From Mesorhizobium sp. L-2-11 (GTDB lineage Bacteria; Pseudomonadota; Alphaproteobacteria; Rhizobiales; Rhizobiaceae): DNA of 64,000 bases. A program made the position numbers and the translations under genes. A model generated the notes under the pieces. The model had not been told where the DNA came from. It did no database searches and was given only the letters and a program-made list of their open reading frames with translations. This document shows positions 36,491 to 44,800 of this stretch, in pieces; position 1 is the stretch's first letter, and each line of letters opens with the position of its first letter. The DNA lies in the NCBI RefSeq assembly GCF_016756595.1, contig NZ_AP023257.1, positions 2,062,001-2,126,000 of the forward strand, given 5' to 3'.

Positions 36491-37507
36491 TGTCAGTTTT
36501 CGCTGGGTGCCCAGCGCCTCTCCAACCGTCTCCAGGAACATCTCCGCGCAGGCTTTCCAGCTATAGCGCATTGCCCGTTGGCGCGCTTCGGCGCGGTCGA
36601 CATCGAGCGCGGCGAGCGCGGCCTCACGCAAATCGTTCGACACCGCTCCGCCGACGCCGTCGCCGACAATGTCGATTGGCCCGGTCACCGGATAGGCTGC
36701 GACCGGCGTGCCGCTGGCCAGCGCCTCGATGATGACATTGCCGAACGTGTCGGTGCGGCTGGGAAAGACGAAGACATCGGCAGAGGCGTAGATTTCGGCC
36801 AGTTCGTCGTTCGGGCGGTGGCCAAGAAAGTGGGCATCGGGGTATCTTGCCCTAAGCCTGGCCAACTCCGGTCCCTCGCCGACGACCACCTTGCTGCCGG
36901 GCAAATCCAGGTCGAGAAAGGCGGCCAGATTCTTTTCGATCGCAACGCGGCCGACGCAGAGGAAGATCGGTCGTTTGATCCCCATATCCTTCTTCTTGTC
37001 CGGCCGGAAATGGTCGGTATCGACGCCGCGCGTCCATGGCCTGAGCTTGGTGAAGCCGCGCGCCGCCAGATCGTCCGCCAGCGATTGGGTGGCGACCAGC
37101 GTGCCTTGTCCGGAATTGTGGAAATCGCGAAGCCAGCGATAGGCCCAGGCTTCCGGTATCGGCAGCCGCGCGCTCAGATATTCCGGAAAGCGCGTGTGAT
37201 AGCTAGTCGTGAACGGCCGGCCTGCCTTGCGGCAATAGCGCCGCGCCATGATGCCGAGCGGGCCCTCGGTGACGATATGGATATGATCGGCATTGCGCGC
37301 TTCGATCAGGCGCGCGACGTGGCCTGGCGTCGTCAGCGCCAGCCGGATGTCCGGGTAGGTCGGCAGCGGCAAGGTGCGAAAGATGTTCGGGGTCAGGAAG
37401 TCCGTCTCGACGTCGAAGGATTTCAGGGTTTCTGAAAGTCGTTCCAGCGTATGGACGACGCCGTTGACTTGCGGGCGCCAGGCGTCGGTGACCATCAGGA
37501 TGCGCAT
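36422..37507 (-). CDS. GT4-family glycosyltransferase with repeat-derived C-terminus
   Basis: A 361-residue GT-B fold glycosyltransferase. The N-terminal acceptor motif TDAWRPQVNGVVHTLE is typical, and the C-terminal donor-binding part has FPSRTDTFGNVIIEALASG with the E-x7-E catalytic motif. Close relatives transfer mannosyl or glucosyl groups to lipids, but substrates are not predictable. Residues about 340-361 (PPFVIHGRSGGKADAQTRG...) are encoded by an R6 repeat and are not part of the fold, so the original C-terminus was replaced or lengthened. Confidence 0.92.
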   Translation of the reverse strand: MRILMVTDAWRPQVNGVVHTLERLSETLKSFDVETDFLTPNIFRTLPLPTYPDIRLALTTPGHVARLIEARNADHIHIVTEGPLGIMARRYCRKAGRPFTTSYHTRFPEYLSARLPIPEAWAYRWLRDFHNSGQGTLVATQSLADDLAARGFTKLRPWTRGVDTDHFRPDKKKDMGIKRPIFLCVGRVAIEKNLAAFLDLDLPGSKVVVGEGPELARLRARYPDAHFLGHRPNDELAEIYASADVFVFPSRTDTFGNVIIEALASGTPVAAYPVTGPIDIVGDGVGGAVSNDLREAALAALDVDRAEARQRAMRYSWKACAEMFLETVGEALGTQRKLTPPFVIHGRSGGKADAQTRGSIP

Positions 37508-37628
37508 AGCAGGCCTTTGCTTGAAAGGTCGTCGGTTTCCTTGATGCGGGGCCGCGAGGCCGAATCAATCAGGATCACGCGCTTCATGCGCGCTCTTCAG
37601 CATGGTTTCATGACGGGCCGATGAAGGC

Positions 37629-37650
37629 AGTGCGTCCAATTGGACGCACT
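37629..37650. repeat. perfect 22-bp palindrome
   Basis: Each half reads AGTGCGTCCAA on its own strand, with no spacer. A single half-site TGCGTCCAA recurs at 37683-37691. It lies between the sensor kinase and glycosyltransferase genes (both minus strand), so it could be an operator for the glycosyltransferase (start 37507) or a repeat. Confidence 0.7.
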
Positions 37651-37668
37651 TCGCGTGGGTTCAAATTG

Positions 37669-37708
37669 TAGAGCGTACTTTGTGCGTCCAAGGAGGCACG
37701 TCGCTCTA
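37669..37708. repeat. stem-loop just after the sensor kinase stop
   Basis: Outer arms TAGAGCG / CGCTCTA and inner GTGC...GCAC elements allow a 40-base hairpin ending one base before the kinase stop codon region. There is no T run; it resembles a known type of rhizobial palindrome with GTGCGTCC cores. Confidence 0.6.
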
Positions 37709-37709
37709 A

Positions 37710-39122
37710 TCAGGCCGGGACCTTGATGACGGCGCGCAAGCCGCCGAGCGGGCTCTTGTCGAGCATGATGTCGCCGCCATGGCTGCGGGCGATGTCACGT
37801 GCGATGGCAAGGCCAAGGCCGGTGCCGCTGGCGTCGAGATTGCGGGCCTCGTCAAGCCGCACGAAAGGCTTGAACACGTGCTCGCGCTTTTCGGGCGGAA
37901 TGCCCGGACCGTCGTCGTCGATGGTGACGAGCAGCGTGCCGCGGCCGTGGTTGGCGTTGATCTCAACCGTCTTGGCATAACGGAAGGCGTTGCCGACGAC
38001 ATTGGACAACAGCCGGGCAAAGGCGTGCGGCCGCACATGCACATTTGGATCGCCGGCGAGCGCGGTCGACAGCTTGCGCTTGCGCAGCGTCGCCTCCTCG
38101 CCGAGCTTGTCGAAATAGGCTTGAAGGTTGAAACGGCCGGCGTCTTCCGTTGCCTCGCCGCGGGCAAAGGCGAGGTAGCCTTCCAGCATGGACTGCATGT
38201 CGTCGATGTCCTGGCCGAGCGCCTCGGTGTCGGCCTTGGTCCCGGTCAGCGCAAGCTGCAGCTTGAAGCGGGTGAGGATGGTTCTCAAATCGTGACTGAC
38301 CCCGCTCAGCATGGCGGTGCGCTGTTCGAGCTGACGTTCGATGCGTTCGCGCATCTGGATGAAGGCAAAGCCGGCGCGGCGAACCTCCTCGGCGCCGCGC
38401 GGACGGAAATCGAGCGGCATCGGCCGGCCCTTGCCGAAACTTTCGGCGGCCTCGGCCAGCGTCAGGATCGGCCGGATCTGGTTGCGCAGGAATGGGATGG
38501 CGATCATCAGCAGCACCAGCGAGGTGCCGACCATCCAGATCAGGAAAATGTGCGTGTTCGAGGCATAGGCCTGGCTGCGGCGCACGAAGGCGCGCAGCAC
38601 CTTGCCCTCGAGTTGGACGCGGACTTCGATGATATTGGAATTGCCGACCGTATCGATCCAGAACGGACGGTTGATCTGATGGGTGATCTCGGACGAGAGA
38701 ATTTCGTCGAGGATCGAGAAGAACGGCTTTGGACCGGGCGCCGGAAGCGGATCGGGCGGCAGCAAGTCGATCTTCAGCTGCATGCGATCCTGCGCGATGC
38801 GGATGATGTTGGCGTAGTCGGCGTCGTTCGGATAGGTTTCGACCAGGTCGACAATCGCCGCAATGTCGCGGACCGTGGCCTGCGACAGGCGCTGCGTCAC
38901 GGTCTGCCAGTGGCGTTCCATGAAGACAAAGGCGAGCACCGATTGCAGCAGGATCATCGGCGCGATGACGATGATCAGCGAGCGGGCATAGAGCCGCTTC
39001 GGCATGTAAAGCGAAACGAGGCGCCAGAACCGTTTCCAGGCAAGCGGCACCGCCTTCAGCGCCCGCCTGGCGCGAGCGCTCAAGCCGCGATCTCCCGGCC
39101 GTTCCAGTTGCGTGGTCGCCAT
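37710..39122 (-). CDS. EnvZ-like sensor histidine kinase, partner of the adjoining response regulator
   Basis: A 470-residue membrane kinase. A first helix (SLIIVIAPMILLQSVLAFV) and second helix (IFLIWMVGTSLVLLMIAIP) bracket a periplasmic sensor of about 140 residues; then HAMP, H-box SGVSHDLRTILTRF, N-box NVVGNAFRYAK, G1 DDDGPGIPP and G2 GTGLGLAIARDIA. Start ATG 39122. It follows the response regulator by 52 bases on the same strand. The stimulus is unknown. Confidence 0.94.
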   Translation of the reverse strand: MATTQLERPGDRGLSARARRALKAVPLAWKRFWRLVSLYMPKRLYARSLIIVIAPMILLQSVLAFVFMERHWQTVTQRLSQATVRDIAAIVDLVETYPNDADYANIIRIAQDRMQLKIDLLPPDPLPAPGPKPFFSILDEILSSEITHQINRPFWIDTVGNSNIIEVRVQLEGKVLRAFVRRSQAYASNTHIFLIWMVGTSLVLLMIAIPFLRNQIRPILTLAEAAESFGKGRPMPLDFRPRGAEEVRRAGFAFIQMRERIERQLEQRTAMLSGVSHDLRTILTRFKLQLALTGTKADTEALGQDIDDMQSMLEGYLAFARGEATEDAGRFNLQAYFDKLGEEATLRKRKLSTALAGDPNVHVRPHAFARLLSNVVGNAFRYAKTVEINANHGRGTLLVTIDDDGPGIPPEKREHVFKPFVRLDEARNLDASGTGLGLAIARDIARSHGGDIMLDKSPLGGLRAVIKVPA

Positions 39123-39174
39123 TCGCCCTTTTTGCTCATCCGCAGCTCCTCGACAAGGGGCTGCGGGCGGCAGT

Positions 39175-39894
39175 CTATTCCACGCTGAGCCGATACCCAA
39201 TACCGCGCACGGTCTGCAGCCAGACCGGATTGGACGGATCGCGCTCGATCTTGCGGCGCAGCCTGTTGATCTGGACGTCGATGGTGCGCTCGCCGACTTC
39301 GGACTCGTCGCCGACAAGTTCATGACGCGGTATCGTTTCGCCGGCCCGCGCCGCGAAGATCGCCAGGATCTCCTGCTCGCGGTCGGTCAGCTTTAGAGCC
39401 TCGCCGCCGCGCTTGAGCTCCCGCCTGGCGATCTGGAACGTGTAAGGCCCGAAAACCAGCTGCTCGACCTTGGGCGTCGTCGCCGGACCGCCGCGGCGCA
39501 AGATGTTGTTGATGCGCAGGATCAGTTCGCGGGGATCGAAAGGCTTCGGCAGATAGTCGTCGGCGCCGGCCTCGAGCCCGGTGATCCGGCTGTCGGTCTC
39601 GGAGAGCGCGGTAAGCATCAGAATCGGCACGTTCTTGGTTGCCCGCAGCGCCTTGGCGAGGTCGACGCCGGTTTCGCCTGGCATCATGATATCGAGAACC
39701 AGCAGATCGAAATCGAGGCCGGCGAGCTTGCGCCGTGCTTCGCCGGAATTTCCGGCAACGGTGACGCGAAAGCCGTTTTCGGTCAGATATTGTTTGAGAA
39801 GATTGCGGATACGGGTATCGTCATCAATCACCAGCAGATGCGGCGCATCGTCGTCCGGTGCTGCCGGTTGATCAACCCTTTCAATGGTCTCCAT
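39175..39894 (-). CDS. petR: OmpR-family response regulator, PetR-like
   Basis: A 239-residue response regulator: receiver domain with LVIDDD and the phospho-acceptor Asp in LLVLDIMMPGETG, conserved Lys in YLPKPFDP, then a winged-helix DNA-binding domain ending TVRGIGYRLSVE. ATG 39894 lies inside the last codons of the MarR gene (14-base overlap). The order MarR-response regulator matches petP-petR of Rhodobacter capsulatus, where the pair lies next to petABC; the symbol is by that analogy. Confidence 0.9.
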   Translation of the reverse strand: METIERVDQPAAPDDDAPHLLVIDDDTRIRNLLKQYLTENGFRVTVAGNSGEARRKLAGLDFDLLVLDIMMPGETGVDLAKALRATKNVPILMLTALSETDSRITGLEAGADDYLPKPFDPRELILRINNILRRGGPATTPKVEQLVFGPYTFQIARRELKRGGEALKLTDREQEILAIFAARAGETIPRHELVGDESEVGERTIDVQINRLRRKIERDPSNPVWLQTVRGIGYRLSVE

Positions 39895-40414
39895 GGCTTT
39901 TCCCTGACGTTTTTGTGAGCACAATGTCGATCTGCGCCCTTAGTTCCGGATTGACCATCGCTTCCAGGAAGCGCTCGATCAAGGCGCGTTCGGTGGCTCC
40001 GGAATCTTCCAATGCAGCATGGATGCGGCGTGACTGTGGCCGTGCCAGCGCCAGTGCCAGGGCGCGGCCCTTGGCTGTCGGATAGAGCTCGCGCTGGCGG
40101 CGGTCGCGCGGACCCTGCAACTGGACGATGTGGTCGGTATCGATCAGTTGCTTGAGCACGCGCGCCAGGCTCTGCTTGGTGATCTTCAGCACGTCGAGGA
40201 GTTCGGCGACCGTCAGGCCCGGCCTGCGATTGACAAAATGCAGGACCCGGTGATGGGCGCGGCCAAAGCCATAGTCGGACAGGATCTGGTCCGGATCGGA
40301 GGTAAAATCGCGATAGGCGAAGAAGAACAGTTCGATGATGGCAAAGTCGATGCCGTCCTCGTCGGTGATCGCCGTCCTGATCGGTTTTCCGGCTGGGTGG
40401 CTGCGATCCGTCAT
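39881..40414 (-). CDS. petP: MarR-family regulator, PetP-like
   Basis: A 177-residue MarR-type winged-helix regulator: VAELLDVLKITKQSLARVLK is the recognition region and GPRDRRQRELYPTAKG the wing. ATG 40414 has GGAGAAAAG upstream. Its 3' end overlaps petR by 14 bases, so translation is coupled. A 35-base palindrome lies 18 bases upstream of its start, suggesting autoregulation. Gene name by position and family relative to R. capsulatus petP. Confidence 0.9.
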   Translation of the reverse strand: MTDRSHPAGKPIRTAITDEDGIDFAIIELFFFAYRDFTSDPDQILSDYGFGRAHHRVLHFVNRRPGLTVAELLDVLKITKQSLARVLKQLIDTDHIVQLQGPRDRRQRELYPTAKGRALALALARPQSRRIHAALEDSGATERALIERFLEAMVNPELRAQIDIVLTKTSGKSHGDH

Positions 40415-40431
40415 CTTTTCTCCGTGCGAAA

Positions 40432-40466
40432 GGGAAATTATGTCAGTACTATTGACGTAATTTCCC
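40432..40466. promoter_or_regulatory. palindromic operator candidate in the petP / ilvE divergent region
   Basis: Two 14-base arms, GGGAAATTATGTCA and TGACGTAATTTCCC, are separated by seven bases and agree at 13 of 14 positions. The site lies just upstream of the MarR gene and within the divergent region to ilvE. Length, symmetry and place suit a MarR dimer; binding is inferred. Confidence 0.7.
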
Positions 40467-40662
40467 GGCAATGGTAATTTTTGACAAGCTTTTCGGCGGA
40501 TTGCGAACGAAAAGGCAAGGGAAAGCCGATTTTCCGGAACTTCCTGTGTTTGCCAGACCTTATATATCCGCCTACGCTTCGAGATACCGGCCGCCCGGTG
40601 CGGCTGACAAGAAACGCGCAACGACACAATGATGTGCGGGCGGCCGCCCGCGGGAGGTTACC

Positions 40663-41556
40663 ATGGCATCCGTTCCCTTTGACCAAATGGACGGCTTTAT
40701 CTGGATGAACGGCGAGTTCGTCCAATGGGTCGACGCCAAGATCCACGTGCTGACCCATGGCCTGCACTACGCCAGCGCGGTGTTCGAGGGCGAACGCGCC
40801 TATGGCGGCGAGATTTTCAAGCTGACCGAACACAGCGAGCGCCTGCACGAATCGGCACGCCTGCTCGGCTTCAAAATTCCCTATTCGGTTGCCGAGATCG
40901 ACGACGCCTGCCGCACGCTGTTGAAGAAGCAGGGTTTTCAGGATGCCTATGTCCGGCCGATCGCCTGGCGCGGCAGCGAACAGATGGGCGTCTCGGCGCA
41001 AAACAGCCGTATCAACTGCGCCATCGCCATCTGGCAGTGGCCGAGCTATTTCGATCCGGCACAGAAGCTGAAGGGCATCCGTCTCGATCTGGCCGAATGG
41101 CGCCGCCCCGATCCGCGCACCGCGCCGTCGAAATCGAAGGCTGCCGGCCTCTACATGATCTGCACCATGTCCAAGCATGCCGCCGAAGCCAAGGGCTATG
41201 CCGACGCCATGATGCTCGACTGGCGCGGCCAGGTTGCGGAAGCGACCGGCGCGAATATCTTCTTCGTCAAGGACGGCAAGATCCACACACCCACCCCCGA
41301 TTGCTTTCTCGACGGCATCACCCGCCGTACAGTCATTGATCTTGCCAAGGATCGCGGCTTCGAAGTGATCGAGCGCACCATCATGCCGGAAGAACTCGAA
41401 GATTTTCAGCAGTGCTTCCTCACCGGAACGGCGGCCGAGGTGACGCCCGTTTCTGAGATCGGTCCATACCGATTCGAGGTGGGCGAAATCGCCAAGACTC
41501 TGATGAACGACTATTCTGCGGCCGTTCAACCCAAGCAGGCGATTGCCGCAGAATAA
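40663..41556 (+). CDS. ilvE: branched-chain amino acid aminotransferase
   Basis: A 297-residue class IV PLP enzyme for the last step of Leu/Ile/Val synthesis. The catalytic Lys is in SKSKAAGLYM (about residue 164), and the family signature EATGANIFFVKDGKIHTP and FLDGITRRTVIDLA are clear. ATG 40663 follows GGGAGG. It is divergent from petP, and ends at a strong terminator. The D-amino-acid transaminase branch is less likely given the overall match to IlvE length and start. Confidence 0.95.
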   Translation: MASVPFDQMDGFIWMNGEFVQWVDAKIHVLTHGLHYASAVFEGERAYGGEIFKLTEHSERLHESARLLGFKIPYSVAEIDDACRTLLKKQGFQDAYVRPIAWRGSEQMGVSAQNSRINCAIAIWQWPSYFDPAQKLKGIRLDLAEWRRPDPRTAPSKSKAAGLYMICTMSKHAAEAKGYADAMMLDWRGQVAEATGANIFFVKDGKIHTPTPDCFLDGITRRTVIDLAKDRGFEVIERTIMPEELEDFQQCFLTGTAAEVTPVSEIGPYRFEVGEIAKTLMNDYSAAVQPKQAIAAE

Positions 41557-41583
41557 CGATAGTCACAACTTTTTTTATAAGTA

Positions 41584-41613
41584 GGGGCGGTTTTCGGGCC
41601 GCCCCTTTTATTT
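41584..41613 (+). terminator. rho-independent terminator of ilvE
   Basis: GGGGCGG and CCGCCCC pair around an eight-base loop and are followed by TTTTATTT. It lies 28 bases after the ilvE stop. Confidence 0.92.
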
Positions 41614-41701
41614 AAGCGCTTCTGCATTTGACTTTGGTCCAGTTCGGCGTCTCATGATGCTGCCGGCCCGGGAGGCTGGCAGCTATGGAGGGACTGTTAA
41701 T

Positions 41702-42019
41702 ATGGACATGAACACGCTTCTTCAGATCATTGTTCAGGTGATTATGGGTGTCATTGGTGGCCAGGCGGTGGGCGCGGCGCTCAAGACAGCGGCAATGGGG
41801 CAGCTTACCAAAATCCTCGGCGGCGCGCTTGGCGGCGTCGGCGGTGCGGCCATCCTCGGCAGCCTGCTCGGCGGCGGCACGATCGATCCGGCTGCGGCCG
41901 CAGCGGCAACGGGCGGATTGGGCAGCGCGCTGAACGTGCAGAACATCCTCGGCGGTGCCGGTGGTGGCGCCATTCTGACGGCCATCATCGGCGCGGTCAT
42001 GAACGCGACGAAGAAGTAA
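41702..42019 (+). CDS. small Gly/Ala-rich membrane protein, unknown
   Basis: A 105-residue protein starting MDMNTLLQIIVQVIMGVIGG, with several glycine-rich hydrophobic stretches (GGALGGVGGAAILGSLLGGG, then GGAGGGAILTAIIGAVM). ATG 41702 follows GGAGGG. It resembles glycine-zipper proteins of membranes. Related short proteins occur in Rhizobiales but no function is known to me. Confidence 0.75.
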   Translation: MDMNTLLQIIVQVIMGVIGGQAVGAALKTAAMGQLTKILGGALGGVGGAAILGSLLGGGTIDPAAAAAATGGLGSALNVQNILGGAGGGAILTAIIGAVMNATKK

Positions 42020-42154
42020 GCCTGGCGGTTTCGGGCTTTTGCGTGGGCGGCTTCGGCCGCCCATTTCATTTGTGCGTTGTCGCGACAGCCGGATGCGGTG
42101 GACGACGTTCGCGTGTGTCTCTAAATCAGAAGCGACACAGCGAAAGGACGATCA

Positions 42155-42796
42155 ATGGGTCAGCTCAACGCCGGCATCGTGCCGGTCACGGCCTTCCAGC
42201 AAAACTGCACCATCCTCTTCGACATGGACGACAGGCAAGGCGTTGTCGTCGATCCCGGCGGTGACATCGACAAGGTGCTGGCAGTGCTCAAGGACAATGC
42301 GATTAATGCCGGCGCGATCTGGATCACGCATGGTCACATCGACCACGCCGGCGGCGCCATGGAGTTGAAGGAGGCGCTTGGCATCGAGATCATCGGTCCG
42401 CACGAGGCCGACCGCCCGTTGCTTGCCAATCTCGAGAAGCAGGCGAAACATTACGGCATCACCGATCCGGTGCGCAACTGCGTGCCCGACCGCTTTCTCG
42501 GCGAAGGCGATACCGTCTCGTTCGGCCAGCACGCGTTCGAAGTCCTTCATTGCCCTGGTCACGCGCCCGGCCATGTCGTCTACTATAATCGTGCTGCGAA
42601 GTTCGCCCATGTCGGCGACGTGTTGTTCCGCGGTTCGGTCGGGCGCACCGACCTGCCGGGCGGCGACCACGCCGCGCTGATCGCCTCGATCAAGGACAAG
42701 CTTCTGCCGCTCGGCGACGACATCGGCTTCATCTGCGGCCATGGTCCCGGCGGTCGCTTCGGCGAGGAGCGCCGGAGCAATCCATTCCTGATTTAA
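42155..42796 (+). CDS. metallo-beta-lactamase-fold hydrolase (glyoxalase II-like)
   Basis: A 213-residue MBL-fold enzyme. The dinuclear metal site is complete: THGHIDHAGG (HxHxDH), His in LHCPGHAPGH, Asp in VGDVLFRG and His in CGHGPGG. Size and layout fit the short YcbL/GloB-related group that hydrolyses thioesters such as S-lactoylglutathione. It stands alone between the Gly-rich protein and a bidirectional terminator. Confidence 0.93.
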   Translation: MGQLNAGIVPVTAFQQNCTILFDMDDRQGVVVDPGGDIDKVLAVLKDNAINAGAIWITHGHIDHAGGAMELKEALGIEIIGPHEADRPLLANLEKQAKHYGITDPVRNCVPDRFLGEGDTVSFGQHAFEVLHCPGHAPGHVVYYNRAAKFAHVGDVLFRGSVGRTDLPGGDHAALIASIKDKLLPLGDDIGFICGHGPGGRFGEERRSNPFLI

Positions 42797-42841
42797 ACGC
42801 GTCGTGGCTGCGGAGCCTCACGCGACGCGCATAATGCCGAC

Positions 42842-42877
42842 AAAAAAAGCGCTGGCCTTGCGGACAGCGCTTTTTTT
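42842..42877. terminator. bidirectional rho-independent terminator
   Basis: AGCGCTG and CAGCGCT form a stem with seven A before and seven T after, so it can stop both the plus-strand hydrolase and the minus-strand BA14K transcript. Confidence 0.93.
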
Positions 42878-42892
42878 GCGGGCAGGGAAGCC

Positions 42893-43309
42893 TCAGTTCG
42901 CGGTGCAGAAATGCTGTTCGCCGTCATAGCCGGTGAACGTGCCGGTGTGGGCGTTGAAAGACCGATAGCGATCCGAACAATATTCATACCAGCCGCGGGT
43001 CCACGGCTCGGCATAGCCGTCATTGTAGACGACCCGCGGTTGCTCGTAGTAGCGGCGCACCGGAGCGGGCCGTGGATAGCGACCATAATCGTCATAGCCG
43101 GGGTCGTAATAGCTGGGCTGCGGGTTGTTGAGCGCACCAACGATCAGGGCGCCGGCCGCGAGACCAAGGACGCCTGCCGCGATCGCATCGCCATTGCCAC
43201 GATGGTGGTGCCGGTGGCGCCAGTCACCAGCGCTGGCCGCCGGCAAGGTCGCGAGCGTGGTTGCAACAATCGCGGCGGACAGGACGGCGGTCTTGAAAAT
43301 TCGATTCAT
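42893..43309 (-). CDS. BA14K-family exported protein
   Basis: A 138-residue protein with a signal peptide (TAVLSAAIVATTLATLPAASA), a His-rich stretch (DWRHRHHHRG), a hydrophobic glycine-rich segment, a Tyr/Pro-rich middle and the BA14K motif YCSDRYRSFNAHTGTF then GYDGEQHFC at the C-terminus. The family is named from an immunoreactive 14-kDa Brucella protein and is frequent in Rhizobiales; the role is uncertain (envelope or lectin-like). ATG 43309 has AGGAGA upstream. Confidence 0.93.
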   Translation of the reverse strand: MNRIFKTAVLSAAIVATTLATLPAASAGDWRHRHHHRGNGDAIAAGVLGLAAGALIVGALNNPQPSYYDPGYDDYGRYPRPAPVRRYYEQPRVVYNDGYAEPWTRGWYEYCSDRYRSFNAHTGTFTGYDGEQHFCTAN

Positions 43310-43442
43310 CTCGGTCTCCTTCATGCCGGCCCAGGGTAATCTTGGGATGCGGTCCGGCTTTACCGAAGATCAATAGGCGACCGTGGCTGAACGGGGGCTG
43401 AACGAGATTGGCGGGCTGGGACCTGTCGATTTATCGGTCAGG

Positions 43443-43525
43443 GGCATGGCGCAAGGCACAAATTCGATCAGGCATGGCGCAAGGCACAAATTCGATCGGG
43501 CATGGCGCAAGGCACAAATATCGTA
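43443..43525. repeat. three tandem 28-bp direct repeats
   Basis: The unit begins GGCATGGCGCAAGGCACAAA and is repeated at 43443, 43471 and 43499, the last copy diverging after base 21. It lies between the BA14K gene and a cold-shock gene. No spacers separate the units, so it is not a CRISPR. Confidence 0.92.
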
Positions 43526-43581
43526 CGCTCAACAAGGAGCGGGCTGCGCAGCGGACCGCCAGACGCTGTCTCGAGCTCGGC

Positions 43582-43794
43582 TCAGCTGATCGACAGGTTG
43601 ACGGCTTTCGGACCCTTGCCGCGCTTGTCCGGCTCGGTGTCGAATGTTACCTTCTGCCCATCCTCAAGACCGGGAAGACCCGACGCCTGCACGGCCGAAA
43701 TATGGACGAAGACATCCTTCGCGCCATCATCCGGCGTGATGAAGCCGAAGCCTTTGGCATGATTGAAGAATTTGACGGTGCCGGTCTGCGGCAT
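43582..43794 (-). CDS. cold-shock protein CspA family, copy 1
   Basis: A 70-residue OB-fold cold-shock domain with RNP1 KGFGFI and RNP2 VFVHIS, which bind single-stranded nucleic acid. Start ATG 43794 has AGGAG upstream. A second copy lies 278 bases upstream on the same strand, but a terminator stands between, so they are separately transcribed. Confidence 0.96.
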   Translation of the reverse strand: MPQTGTVKFFNHAKGFGFITPDDGAKDVFVHISAVQASGLPGLEDGQKVTFDTEPDKRGKGPKAVNLSIS

Positions 43795-43919
43795 GGGAAG
43801 CTCCTTTGATCCCATCAAGTCCAGTCTCGGGCCGGCAAATGCCCGAGTGGAAATTTGTCGTTTATTTTAGCGCCATCGGCAAGAGAAAGTTTTGCGAGCA
43901 GTGGCTTGCCGCCCCGCCA

Positions 43920-43948
43920 CAAAAAAGGCGCGACGAAACCGCCGCGCC
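43920..43948 (-). terminator. terminator of cold-shock copy 2
   Basis: On the minus strand GGCGCG and CGCGCC pair, followed by a T run. It lies downstream of the 44073-44285 gene and before the other cold-shock gene. Confidence 0.85.
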
Positions 43949-44072
43949 TTCGAAACTCGGGTCCGGCGCTGAAAGCCGGTTCAAGGCCTCTGAAGGGGCC
44001 TCGGGCTTATTGCTGGCACCTCTGGCCTGGCACCTCGCCTGGCACGTCCGGGCGGACATGCGCGCCGACAAC

Positions 44073-44285
44073 TCAGTCGGCGCGGAGATTGACCGCCTTC
44101 GGTCCCTTGCCCATGCGGTCGGGCTCGACATCGAACGTAACCTTCTGGCCATCGACGAGCGTGCGCAGGCCCGAAGCCTCGATCGCGGAGATGTGGACGA
44201 ACACATCCTTGGCGCCGTCATCTGGCGTGATGAAGCCGAAGCCTTTGGTAGCGTTGAAGAATTTAACGGTGCCGGTCTGGGCCAT
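44073..44285 (-). CDS. cold-shock protein CspA family, copy 2
   Basis: A 70-residue cold-shock domain protein closely related to copy 1 (about 80 percent identical by eye), with KGFGFI and VFVHIS. The intergenic region upstream exceeds 500 bases, leaving room for the long 5' leader typical of cold-shock mRNAs. ATG 44285 is preceded by AAGGAG. Confidence 0.96.
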   Translation of the reverse strand: MAQTGTVKFFNATKGFGFITPDDGAKDVFVHISAIEASGLRTLVDGQKVTFDVEPDRMGKGPKAVNLRAD

Positions 44286-44800
44286 TGGGGAAACTCCTTC
44301 ACCCGTGTCAGTCTTTGTGGTTTGCCCGCCGCCTGACGCCGTGGGCAAGTCCCGGTGGTTGCTTCGGCAGTCATGCATTGGCGCATGATTAGAACCCCCG
44401 CCGAAAAACGGGGCCGTCAGAGATTCACAGTATCGGGGAAAGGTCGTCCAAAACGTTCCGCTCTCCGGGTCGCAAATGCCCGAACACAAAATTTATCGCA
44501 CGGAAACTCGATGGTTGCAAGGTAGCGCCAACGACCGCTCTTGGACGCATTCGCACACATGGCATCGACAAAGCGGGGGTGCTCACCCGGTGGTCACAAG
44601 CCATAGCCCGGCCCTCGCGCATGGTCCAGCCGGCTGGGAGCCTGCAAACGGGGTTGCATTCGGCGGGTGGAATGGCGAGGATCGGCTTCATTTTCGCGCA
44701 TGCCGTTGTCCCAAACCGCTTCGCACTCTCGGGTCAGAACCCCGTGGGCATATGCTTTGGGTGACATGCATTGGAGCGGGGGCTCGGCGGAGGTCTGGTG
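44286..44800. other. intergenic region upstream of cold-shock copy 2 and the Kazal lipoprotein
   Basis: About 515 bases between divergent genes. Two overlapping opposite frames of about 90 and 160 codons lack codon bias and are not called. The region probably contains the cold-shock promoter and leader. No repeat or stem of note was seen. Confidence 0.5.

Noticed and set aside
43443..43525. CRISPR array
   Set aside because: The 28-bp units are directly adjacent with no spacers and no cas genes are present.
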